6,421 nucleotides of DNA from Porphyromonadaceae bacterium (GTDB lineage: Bacteria; Bacteroidota; Bacteroidia; Bacteroidales; Tannerellaceae), in the NCBI GenBank assembly GCA_003517945.1, contig DOZP01000062.1, positions 1 to 6,421 of the forward strand. The letters run 5' to 3'. Below, piece after piece: positions 1 to 6,421 of this stretch; positions within the stretch are counted from its first letter, which is position 1; the number at the start of each line of letters is the position of its first letter. A program made the position numbers and the translations under genes. The notes beneath the pieces were generated by a model. The model had not been told where the DNA came from and made no database searches. It was given only the letters and a program-made list of their open reading frames with translations.

Positions 1-1
1 C

Positions 2-682
2 GAATGGTCTGATAAGTTAAAACAACTACATTCAATCATAAAAAAGAATGAATATCGGGAAGAGGCAAAAAAACTGATTTTTGAGCTTCATCAAATGGTT
101 TATGTTTCTGAAATGTCAGGTATAGATAGTACTACATTCGAAGATAAATTATGGAATGACATGGATGAAGAAACTGCGAGAAAGGCTGTTAATAAGAAAG
201 GGCGAACGGTTCTTTATGGAATCTGGCATTCAACTCGAATTGAGGATATTACAATGAATTTACTGGTTGCCGGAACAGATCAGATAGTTGAAAAAAATAA
301 CTGGCTCTCGAAAATCAACTCCCCAATCCGGCATACCGGTAATTCTCTGAATACAAATGAAATTCTGCATTTGTCTTCACTTATACATATAGAAGAACTC
401 AAAGCATATAGGATTGCCGTAGGACGAAATACGGAACACATTATCCGCAAATTGAGTAATGGAGAAATGAAACGTAAGGTGTGTAAAGAAAACCTGCAAC
501 GGATTCTGGATGAAAAAGCGGTTGAAAACGTAGATTCCGCAAACTGGCTGATTGACTTCTGGGGCAGAAAAGATGTTGCCGGCATAATATTGATGCCCTG
601 TTTACGGCATCAGCTTGTACATTTGAATGAATCAATGGAAGTTAAAAACAAGAAGCCTGTCCGGAAGGATCAGGAAAGATAA
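2..682 (+). CDS. DinB family (DinB/YfiT-like four-helix) protein, 5' end outside window
   Basis: The frame is open from base 2, so the ATG at 95 is internal and the true start lies upstream. The window holds the last 226 residues. Members of the DinB superfamily are small four-helix-bundle proteins that often bind a divalent metal through three histidines. Some are thiol transferases and many have no known job. Seen here, numbered from base 2: a His in the motif IWHSTRIED (His76), which is the typical middle-helix ligand, and a C-terminal HQLVHLNE motif (His203 and His207), which supplies the paired ligands. The arrangement 'WH..RIEDI..N' followed by 'WGRKDVAG' and 'RHxxVHLNE' matches cytosolic DinB-like proteins also common in Clostridia. 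This resemblance is recalled, not searched. There is no signal peptide in the visible part. The gene is AT-rich compared with the downstream hydrolases and has no evident link to them. The family call is fairly firm; the substrate is unknown. Confidence 0.8.
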   Translation, partial: EWSDKLKQLHSIIKKNEYREEAKKLIFELHQMVYVSEMSGIDSTTFEDKLWNDMDEETARKAVNKKGRTVLYGIWHSTRIEDITMNLLVAGTDQIVEKNNWLSKINSPIRHTGNSLNTNEILHLSSLIHIEELKAYRIAVGRNTEHIIRKLSNGEMKRKVCKENLQRILDEKAVENVDSANWLIDFWGRKDVAGIILMPCLRHQLVHLNESMEVKNKKPVRKDQER

Positions 683-774
683 TCGGCTCATTTAATTTTT
701 TTATTACGTCAACTACATAGTCTGTTTTTCTTATTTTACAAAACTTCCCTTCTTTCGAAACATAACAGACGCTG

Positions 775-787
775 CCGGGTTTCCCGG
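775..787. promoter_or_regulatory. Perfect GC hairpin / palindrome upstream of GH42 promoter
   Basis: CCGGG-TTT-CCCGG is a perfect 5-bp inverted repeat with a 3-base spacer, set in an AT-rich intergenic region. It is not followed by a T-run, so it does not look like an intrinsic terminator. It lies about 40 bases upstream of the TAnnTTTG box at 826-833, a distance where an activator could bind. The function as an operator is inference; an alternative is a chance hairpin. Confidence 0.3.
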
Positions 788-825
788 ACGAAACATTCGG
801 ATAAGGTTATTTCCGTTTAAAACCC

Positions 826-833
826 TATTTTTG
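826..833 (+). promoter_or_regulatory. Candidate Bacteroidetes -7 promoter box for the GH42-GH97 operon
   Basis: TATTTTTG fits the Bacteroidetes sigma-ABfr -7 consensus TAnnTTTG exactly. The matching -33 TTTG element is poor: the sequence about 20 bases upstream reads TAAG (802-805). This would suit a promoter that needs an activator. Transcription would begin near 838-842, leaving a leader of roughly 40 bases before the ATG at 879. The match is seen directly; use as a promoter is inferred. Confidence 0.45.
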
Positions 834-878
834 CAATACCGATTCTATTCATGATTAAAAATAATTAAAGTGATGCCT

Positions 879-2939
879 ATGAAAACAAGAAACATTTTTA
901 TGCTCTGTCTGGCGCTGATTGCCGCCTTGCATGCGAAAGCACAATATACATTTGAAAAACCGCTTTATGGCGCTGCCTACTACCATGAGTATATGCCCAA
1001 CGACCGGTTGGACGAAGATATCCGGCTGATGAAAAATGCCGGACTCACCGTAGTCCGTGTAGGCGAATCCACCTGGGGCGTTTTTGAACCGCAGGAAGGC
1101 GTTTTTGAATTTGAATGGATGGACCGTATTATTGATAAAATGCACGAGGCGGGCATTCAGGTCATATTGGGAACACCCACCTACTCAATCCCCGCTTGGC
1201 TTGCCTACAAGCATCCCGAAGTGCTGGCCGAACATCAGCGTGGCAATAAAGCCTATTACGGGATTCGTCAGAATATTGATTTTACCAACCCCACCTTTAA
1301 ATATTACAGCGAGCGCATCATCCGGAAACTGATGGAAAGGTATGCCCAACATCCTGGCGTTATCGGTTATCAGGTAGATAACGAAACCGAATCGCGCGGC
1401 GTGAACAATCGCGATTACTTCATCGGGTTCAGGAATTATATCAAAGGCAAATTCAACAATAACCTCGACCTGCTGACCAAAGAATGGGGTATGAATTACT
1501 GGGGCATGAACATCAATACCTGGGAAGAGTTCTATACGCGCGACGGGGTGACCAATCCTTCTTACAAGAATGAGTGGGAACGGTATAATAGAAAGCAGGT
1601 AGCCGATTTTCTGAACTGGCAATGCGATATTGTAAACGAGTATAAACGCAAAGACCAGTTTGTAACCCACTGTTTTATGCCCGCATTCCACAACATCGAC
1701 CAGGTAGAAAGTTTCCGGCAGATGCAATACCCGGCCATTAATGTTTACCACGATGTACAGGATAAGCAGGACGGCCAGTACATCGCCTATGCCGGCGATT
1801 TCGTTCGGACCGTAGCCCGCAACAACTATATTGTTATGGAAACCAACGCCCAGGGCATTGGCTGGGACGCCAGGGGCCAATATCCGCCTTACGACAACCA
1901 ACTACGTCAAAACGTGTACGGGCATTATGCTTCCGGCGCCAATATGGTAGAATACTGGCATTGGTCGACCCTTCACTACGGACAGGAAACGTATTGGCGG
2001 GGCGTGCTGGGGCACGACCTTCAACCCAACCGCATATACAACGAATTCAAGACGACGGCCGAAGAGCTGAAGAAGATCGGTAGCCGCATCGTGGATCTGA
2101 AAAAGAAAAACAAAGTAGCTATTCTGTACAGTCACGATTCTTACCATGCCCTCGGATTCATGCCTTATACCTACAAAAGCAATTATCCCATCGATATGGT
2201 ACACAAGGCGTTGTATTTCCAGAACATAGAAACCGATATTATTCCCTGCGATAAGCTGACCGATTTCAGTTCCTACGCCATGCTGGTAATACCTCCCCTT
2301 TATGTAGCGACAGACGAACTGCTGGCGGCAATCGACCAATTCGTGAAATCCGGCGGACATGTGGTGATGATGCATAAAAGCGGATACTGCAACGAACATT
2401 CGGCGGTCAGAGCGACATTTGCGCCGGGTCCGTTACGCAACGCCTGCGGTTTCTATTATCAGGAGTACTCAACAATCAGCAACATGAAGCTGAAAGATAA
2501 TCCGTTTCAGTTGGAAGATACCAATCAGATAAGCGACTGGTATGAGTTCCTGATTCCCGAAACAGCCACGCCGTTGGCTTATGCGGAACATCCCTTTTTC
2601 GGTAAATGGCCTGTCATCACTGAAAATAAGTATGGTAAAGGCAAACTGACCTATATCGGAACATATCCTTCGCAGGAACTGCTGGATGCCGTTGTGAAAA
2701 AAGTAGCCGGAGAGGCGGGCGTCATATCGTCCGCACACCGGATGTTTCCCATTATTCAACGCTCAGGGGTGAATAAACAGGGCAAAAACATTTGCTATCT
2801 GTTCAACTACAGCAGTGAAACGCAGGAACTGACATACACTGATCCGGAGGCCCTGGAACTGATATCCGGCAAGACCGTGAAAAAGGGAGATAACCTGAAG
2901 CTGGAGCCGTGGGATGTACTTATCATGGAAGAAAAATAA
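879..2939 (+). CDS. Secreted GH42 family glycoside hydrolase, probable beta-galactosidase
   Basis: Predicted to release terminal beta-D-galactose (some GH42 enzymes act on alpha-L-arabinopyranosides) in the periplasm. Three in-frame starts cluster at GTG 870, ATG 873 and ATG 879. I choose 879 because AAAG at 867-870 then sits 8 bases upstream and because it gives a clean signal peptide: KTR, a hydrophobic core, then AKA before Gln20 as a type I cleavage site. The 686-residue protein shows the usual GH42 order. A TIM barrel spans about 25-400 and opens with YGAAYYHEYMP. The acid/base Glu169 lies in YQVDNE and the nucleophile Glu321 in IVMETNAQGIGW. A Glyco_hydro_42M-like trimerisation domain spans about 410-610, and a small C-terminal beta domain about 632-684 ends in LEPWDVLIME. 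Both catalytic glutamates are present and the length is normal. It is the first gene of an operon with GH97. Family is near certain; exact substrate is not. Confidence 0.92.
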   Translation: MKTRNIFMLCLALIAALHAKAQYTFEKPLYGAAYYHEYMPNDRLDEDIRLMKNAGLTVVRVGESTWGVFEPQEGVFEFEWMDRIIDKMHEAGIQVILGTPTYSIPAWLAYKHPEVLAEHQRGNKAYYGIRQNIDFTNPTFKYYSERIIRKLMERYAQHPGVIGYQVDNETESRGVNNRDYFIGFRNYIKGKFNNNLDLLTKEWGMNYWGMNINTWEEFYTRDGVTNPSYKNEWERYNRKQVADFLNWQCDIVNEYKRKDQFVTHCFMPAFHNIDQVESFRQMQYPAINVYHDVQDKQDGQYIAYAGDFVRTVARNNYIVMETNAQGIGWDARGQYPPYDNQLRQNVYGHYASGANMVEYWHWSTLHYGQETYWRGVLGHDLQPNRIYNEFKTTAEELKKIGSRIVDLKKKNKVAILYSHDSYHALGFMPYTYKSNYPIDMVHKALYFQNIETDIIPCDKLTDFSSYAMLVIPPLYVATDELLAAIDQFVKSGGHVVMMHKSGYCNEHSAVRATFAPGPLRNACGFYYQEYSTISNMKLKDNPFQLEDTNQISDWYEFLIPETATPLAYAEHPFFGKWPVITENKYGKGKLTYIGTYPSQELLDAVVKKVAGEAGVISSAHRMFPIIQRSGVNKQGKNICYLFNYSSETQELTYTDPEALELISGKTVKKGDNLKLEPWDVLIMEEK

Positions 2940-2978
2940 CCCGTTACAAACTAATTAATGACATAAAAAATTTGAATC

Positions 2979-4928
2979 ATGAGAATTCTTGCAATCACAG
3001 TTTTACTCTGTATATCGTTCGGCGGTTACACCCAAACTTTTACCCTGCAATCGCCCGACGGGCAAATCACGTTGGAGGTCAACCTGTCCGGAGAGCTTTC
3101 TTATAACGTTTCCTACAAAGGTAATCAAGTAATAAATACCTCGCCCCTGGGCTTCGAGTTCCGGGGCGAGCCCGCCATGTGTAGCGGCTTTACCTTACTA
3201 AATACACCCGGGTTCGTTTTGCAGCGCGACTCTTGGGAGCCCGTAATAAAGAACAAACACGCCCGCATTGACATGCAGTGGAACGAAATCCATTTCGACC
3301 TGATCGAAAAAGAAGGCGAAAAACGCCGGATGGATCTCTTTTTCAGGGCTTACAACGAGGGTGTGGCCTTCCGCTACCGGCTGTATGGCAGCAAGACCAT
3401 TGGCAACAGGTCCATCAGCCGCGAAGTGACCGGGTTCTCTGTGCCTTCTCATTCCCAGGCGTGGGTAGCCGAGTACAAACCGCCGTATACATCCAGCCAG
3501 GAAAGCGAATTCAATAAACGTTCCGTAACCGGATTAACGGCTCAGACCGTAGCAGGGCTTCCCCTACTGGTAGAAGTGGACAAGCAGAACTACCTCGCGA
3601 TCACCGAAGCGAATATAGACGATTATCCGGGATTCTACATCGGCCGTACGACCGACGCTGCCGAAGGGCAGGTATTACTTACCACCAAGCTATCCCCGCT
3701 TCCGGGCGAAAACGAAGAGGGTATCAAAGCCCGTTTCTCCGACAAAATATACACTCCCTGGCGGGTGGTGATGATCGGTGATAATCCCGGACGCTTCATC
3801 GAGTCTGAAATCGTTCAGTCCCTCAATCCGCCTTGCGCCATTGAAAATCCTTCATGGATACAACCCGGCATTTGCGCATGGGATCACTGGTGGAGCGGAG
3901 AAGTGAAAATGGAAATGCCCGTTATCAAGGAATACATTGATTTTGCCGCCACGCAGGGATGGCCTTATATGCTCATTGACTGGCAGTGGTATGGACCATT
4001 CAACCGGCCCGAGGCCGACATTACCCAACCCGCGCCCCAACTCGATATGCCCGAAATACTGGCCTACGCGCGCGCCCGCAACGTACGTATCTGGTTATGG
4101 CTGTACAACACGGATGCCAACCGCAACAACGCTTTCGAAGAGGCATTCGCCCTGTATCAGCAATGGGGCATTGCCGGCGTAAAAATAGATTTCATGGACC
4201 GCGACGATCAGGAAATGGTGAACTGGTATCGTAAAATCATCAAAAAAGCGGCGCAACACAAGCTGATGGTAAACTTCCACGGCGCCTATAAACCCGACGG
4301 CATAGAACGCACCTATCCCAACATGATCACCCGGGAAGGCCTGTTGGGTGAGGAGTATTCCAAGTTTTCCGACCGCATTATCCCTGCCCACAATGTTACC
4401 CTTCCTTTTACGCGCATGTTGGCCGGGCCTATGGACTACACCCCCGGCGGTTTTCTGAATGTTACCCCCGGACAGTTTAAGCAACAATCGCCCACCCTGA
4501 TCATGAATACACGGTGTGCCGAACTCTCCAAGTTTGTTATTTACGAAAGTCCCCTTACTGTTTTCTGCGATCACCCTAAGCATGTTTTAGGCCAACCCGG
4601 GAGCGATTTCCTCCGTATCGTGCCTACCACATGGGACGATACCCGCTTTGTAGACGGTTATCCGGGTGAGTTTATCGTGCTGGCCAAGCGTTCGGGTAAA
4701 GCGTGGTTCCTGGGAGCCATGAACAACGATGCCATGCGTACCGTCACCATCCCTACCGGTTTCCTGTCTGCCGGCAAATATGAGTTGGAATACTGGGAAG
4801 ACGCGAAAGACGCCGCGAAAAATCCTGCAAAGCTCCGGAAAAAGCGCATGGTAGTACAAGCCGGAAAGCCGATAAAAATACAAATGGCAAGCGGCGGAGG
4901 ATACGTGGCCGTGCTTAAACCATTATAA
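2979..4928 (+). CDS. Secreted GH97 family glycoside hydrolase, retaining branch, probable alpha-galactosidase
   Basis: Predicted to remove terminal alpha-linked galactose in the periplasm. The 649-residue protein begins with a signal peptide (Arg2, hydrophobic core, cleavage likely near residues 18-20; no lipobox). It then has the GH97 layout: N-terminal beta-sandwich about 21-280, TIM barrel about 290-540, and C-terminal beta domain about 545-648. The key residues separate the two GH97 branches. Asp404 in GVKIDFMD sits where retaining enzymes carry the nucleophile. Gly435 in NFHGAYKPDG replaces the Glu that is the catalytic base in the inverting alpha-glucosidase SusB. Glu459 in GEEY fits the acid/base and lies 55 residues after Asp404, the same spacing I recall for the Bacteroides retaining alpha-galactosidase. 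Glu453 would be a calcium ligand. This argues against calling it susB. Some relatives are beta-L-arabinopyranosidases, so that specificity stays open. The gene lies 39 bases after GH42 with no promoter of its own, implying co-transcription. Confidence 0.9.
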   Translation: MRILAITVLLCISFGGYTQTFTLQSPDGQITLEVNLSGELSYNVSYKGNQVINTSPLGFEFRGEPAMCSGFTLLNTPGFVLQRDSWEPVIKNKHARIDMQWNEIHFDLIEKEGEKRRMDLFFRAYNEGVAFRYRLYGSKTIGNRSISREVTGFSVPSHSQAWVAEYKPPYTSSQESEFNKRSVTGLTAQTVAGLPLLVEVDKQNYLAITEANIDDYPGFYIGRTTDAAEGQVLLTTKLSPLPGENEEGIKARFSDKIYTPWRVVMIGDNPGRFIESEIVQSLNPPCAIENPSWIQPGICAWDHWWSGEVKMEMPVIKEYIDFAATQGWPYMLIDWQWYGPFNRPEADITQPAPQLDMPEILAYARARNVRIWLWLYNTDANRNNAFEEAFALYQQWGIAGVKIDFMDRDDQEMVNWYRKIIKKAAQHKLMVNFHGAYKPDGIERTYPNMITREGLLGEEYSKFSDRIIPAHNVTLPFTRMLAGPMDYTPGGFLNVTPGQFKQQSPTLIMNTRCAELSKFVIYESPLTVFCDHPKHVLGQPGSDFLRIVPTTWDDTRFVDGYPGEFIVLAKRSGKAWFLGAMNNDAMRTVTIPTGFLSAGKYELEYWEDAKDAAKNPAKLRKKRMVVQAGKPIKIQMASGGGYVAVLKPL

Positions 4929-4951
4929 ATCATTCTTAATAGTATACAAGT

Positions 4952-5023
4952 ATGAAAAAAAATGTGACATCTTTTTTTATCGTTTGCCGTATGTCCTCCT
5001 CCCGGGAAAATCACCCTTTTTGA
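4952..5023 (+). pseudogene. Short ORF resembling the truncated or frameshifted start of a third operon gene
   Basis: An ATG at 4952, 23 bases after the GH97 stop and on the same strand, opens 23 codons beginning MKKNVTSFFIVC and ending at TGA 5021-5023. A basic start followed by a hydrophobic stretch looks like the first half of a signal peptide. A one-base loss around the T7 run (4972-4978) would switch to a frame reading LFLSFAVC and continuing to TAG at 5046-5048, overlapping the end of the convergent ATPase gene. No protein domain follows in either frame. It may be the remnant of a lost gene of the hydrolase operon, or a chance ORF. Nothing can be said about its original product. Confidence 0.25.
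4955..4978. terminator. Possible bidirectional terminator-like A-run/T-run hairpin
   Basis: Eight A residues (4955-4962) and seven T residues (4972-4978) flank ATGT-G-ACAT, giving an inverted repeat with one unpaired C at 4971. On either strand the 3' arm ends in a run of U, and the site lies between two convergent genes. The stem has almost no GC pairs, so it would be weak. The same bases also form the start of the short ORF at 4952, which is a competing explanation. Confidence 0.3.
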
Positions 5024-5034
5024 GTTACTGCCAA

Positions 5035-6381
5035 CTACAAAAACATAGTCATATAGACCGGAATATAATCAATGCCATTTTCTCTCTTAAAATCCTTTGT
5101 ATATATCAAATATTTATTCATTATACGATCGGAGAATTTGACACAGAATTCGTCTAATGATTTGTGAGACTTGTACCCCGAGGATTTTACCTCGATAGGA
5201 GACACCTTATGCTTATCAGCAATGATAAAATCAATCTCATAATACTTTTTACCTTCGGCGTATGGAATGGTATGATAGAATAGATTCTTGCCTGCAGCCT
5301 TCAGCATTTGGGCGATAACATTCTCGTATACATATCCTAAATTAGTACTAAGTTTATCGTTTAGTAACTTATTGTATATACTATTTTCCGTATAATCGCT
5401 ATCCATAAATGCAAGCGTAACAAACAAACCCGTATCTGATGCGTACATTTTGAAGTATTCTTCATTTTTTGTCAGAGCTAAGCCTGCGTTTGGGTCATCC
5501 GCATGGAACGCAATGTTAGCTGTCATCGAATCCTCCATATCTTTTACGATGTTTATTACCCTTTCTACTTTCTCATCCGGAATAGCTTTGCCTACCTGGT
5601 AGCGTAATGTATTCCTGCTTAACTGGGCTGGTATTGCGTCATACATCGCTTTTGCTCTTCCGGAATCATCAATCTTTCCAAAATCTTCTTCATATAAAGC
5701 AATGATGTCTCGCTTTGCCAAATCGACAGCCGAAAAATTATTCGTTTTGATATATGCAGCTACAGCTTGTGGCATTCCTCCCACGAGCATATACAGACGA
5801 AAATCTCGCATAAGTTTACGGTGAACAGCATCTCCTAATGACATCTTCTTTTCAAAAGCAGTACGCAATAGTGGAATAGTCGCCGTATCGCCGAGTGCCC
5901 ATCTGAACTCCTCATAATCCATAGGGTACATATTTACTTTTGTCTCTTCGCTTGGGATAATGATATTGCGACTCTTCGAGCGGACAGATATTAATGAACC
6001 CGTCTCTATATAATCATATCGATGATCTTTCACCAGATGCTTGATAGCTTGCCTTGCGAGAGGTTGTAACTGCACCTCGTCAAATATAATAACCGATTCT
6101 CTTTCATGTAATTGCACTTGATAGATAAATTGCAATCTAAGGAACAGATAATTCAAATCCGAAATATCATTAAACAAATCACTTACCTCCTTAGATACTT
6201 TTGAAAAGTCTATCAGAATGTATGATTTATACTCATTGCGGGCAAATTCCTCCGCTATTGTAGACTTTCCAATACGACGTGCTCCTTGTATCAGTAAAGC
6301 TGTATCACCATTACGCCCGGATTTCCATTTTAGCATGGTGTCGTACATTTTTCTCTTGAAATAGATTGTGTTATCTTCCAT
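5035..6381 (-). CDS. AAA_14/DUF4143-type ATPase with PD-(D/E)XK-like C-terminal domain
   Basis: A cytosolic 448-residue protein of the large AAA_14-DUF4143 family, often annotated only as 'ATP-binding protein'. Its role in the cell is not established. Seen in order: Walker A GARRIGKST (33-41, Lys39), Walker B VIIFDE (97-102, Asp101-Glu102) and a sensor-1-like ETGS (126-129). Next comes the family motif YPMDYEEF (152-159), then a helical or winged-helix part with YMLVGGMPQAV (197-207). The DUF4143 region ends with EIDF (382-385) and IEVKSS (396-401). The spacing Asp384...Glu397-x-Lys399 resembles the PD-(D/E)XK nuclease core. All motifs look intact, and the length is usual for the family. No signal peptide or membrane segment is seen. 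The start at 6381 gives the standard N-terminus shortly before Walker A. The gene is AT-rich, convergent with the hydrolase operon and apparently monocistronic in this window. DNA binding or cleavage is inference. Confidence 0.88.
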   Translation of the reverse strand: MEDNTIYFKRKMYDTMLKWKSGRNGDTALLIQGARRIGKSTIAEEFARNEYKSYILIDFSKVSKEVSDLFNDISDLNYLFLRLQFIYQVQLHERESVIIFDEVQLQPLARQAIKHLVKDHRYDYIETGSLISVRSKSRNIIIPSEETKVNMYPMDYEEFRWALGDTATIPLLRTAFEKKMSLGDAVHRKLMRDFRLYMLVGGMPQAVAAYIKTNNFSAVDLAKRDIIALYEEDFGKIDDSGRAKAMYDAIPAQLSRNTLRYQVGKAIPDEKVERVINIVKDMEDSMTANIAFHADDPNAGLALTKNEEYFKMYASDTGLFVTLAFMDSDYTENSIYNKLLNDKLSTNLGYVYENVIAQMLKAAGKNLFYHTIPYAEGKKYYEIDFIIADKHKVSPIEVKSSGYKSHKSLDEFCVKFSDRIMNKYLIYTKDFKRENGIDYIPVYMTMFL

Positions 6382-6399
6382 TAATTACAATTTTATTAG

Positions 6400-6407
6400 C
6401 AAATATA
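6400..6407 (-). promoter_or_regulatory. Candidate Bacteroidetes -7 promoter box for the ATPase gene
   Basis: Read on the minus strand this is TATATTTG, an exact fit to TAnnTTTG, ending 18 bases before the ATG at 6381. The -33 TTTG element would fall just beyond the right edge of the window, so it cannot be checked. The implied leader is only about 10-15 bases, A/T-rich, without a Shine-Dalgarno sequence, as is common in Bacteroidetes. Confidence 0.5.
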
Positions 6408-6421
6408 CTCTTTACATTTAG

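Noticed and set aside
656..674. A hairpin CCTGTCC-GGAA-GGA(T)CAGG with a GNRA-type loop at the end of the DinB gene, considered as its terminator.
   Set aside because: It lies inside the coding sequence, has a bulge, and the nearest T-run (about 691-702) starts some 17 bases later, too far for an intrinsic terminator.
720..770. A 7-base inverted repeat GTCTGTT (720-726) / AACAGAC (764-770) in the intergenic region.
   Set aside because: The arms are 37 bases apart, and about one such pair is expected by chance in a region of this length.
870..875. GTG 870 or ATG 873 as the GH42 start.
   Set aside because: Both lie on top of or within 2 bases of the only ribosome-site-like AAAG. ATG 879 has better spacing and a cleaner signal peptide. 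The difference is at most three residues.
1185..1901. A long open frame on the minus strand across the GH42 gene, along with several other opposite-strand frames over GH42 and GH97.
   Set aside because: They are shadows of the coding frame in GC-rich codons, have no recognisable domain or start signal, and lie wholly within well-supported hydrolase genes.
2967..2974. AAAATTTG just before the GH97 start, considered as a separate promoter box.
   Set aside because: It misses the leading T of TAnnTTTG, and transcription would start at or beyond the GH97 ATG. The 39-base gap fits simple read-through from GH42.
5004..5021. GGG-AAAATCA-CCC followed by five T's, considered as the terminator of the hydrolase operon.
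   Set aside because: The stem has only three base pairs with a 7-base loop, too weak to call a terminator.

Overview
This window most likely comes from a member of the Bacteroidales, a gut-type Bacteroidota such as Bacteroides or Parabacteroides. Three things point there. Two secreted glycoside hydrolases, GH42 and GH97, lie in tandem. Promoter-like boxes of the Bacteroidetes TAnnTTTG type precede two of the transcription units. Gene starts sit in A/T-rich leaders with little or no Shine-Dalgarno sequence. The genus cannot be fixed from the sequence alone.

Layout from left to right: (1) The 3' part of an AT-rich DinB-family gene (+), whose start lies outside the window, runs to 682. (2) An intergenic stretch of just under 200 bases holds a perfect GC hairpin and a TAnnTTTG box. 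(3) A two-gene (+) operon occupies about 879-4928. It has a periplasmic GH42 beta-galactosidase-type enzyme followed 39 bases later by a GH97 enzyme whose visible residues place it in the retaining, alpha-galactosidase-like branch. (4) A short gap of about 100 bases holds a candidate start of a lost or damaged third gene and an A-run/T-run hairpin. (5) A convergent (-) gene at 5035-6381 encodes an ATPase of the AAA_14/DUF4143 type with a PD-(D/E)XK-like C-terminus and its own TAnnTTTG box at the right edge.

The two hydrolases look like the exo-acting part of a polysaccharide or oligosaccharide utilisation locus. One should act on beta-linked and the other on alpha-linked galactose-like (or arabinopyranose-like) ends. 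No SusC/SusD pair, sensor-regulator or transporter is present here. The pair is visibly more GC-rich than both flanking genes. The flanking genes are unrelated in function to it, and a weak repeat lies at both edges, so the pair may be a separately acquired or truncated cassette. No RNA gene, CRISPR array or insertion sequence was recognised. I saw no clear new multi-gene system. The least understood item is the ATPase-nuclease-like protein, and the most informative junction is the 4929-5050 gap.
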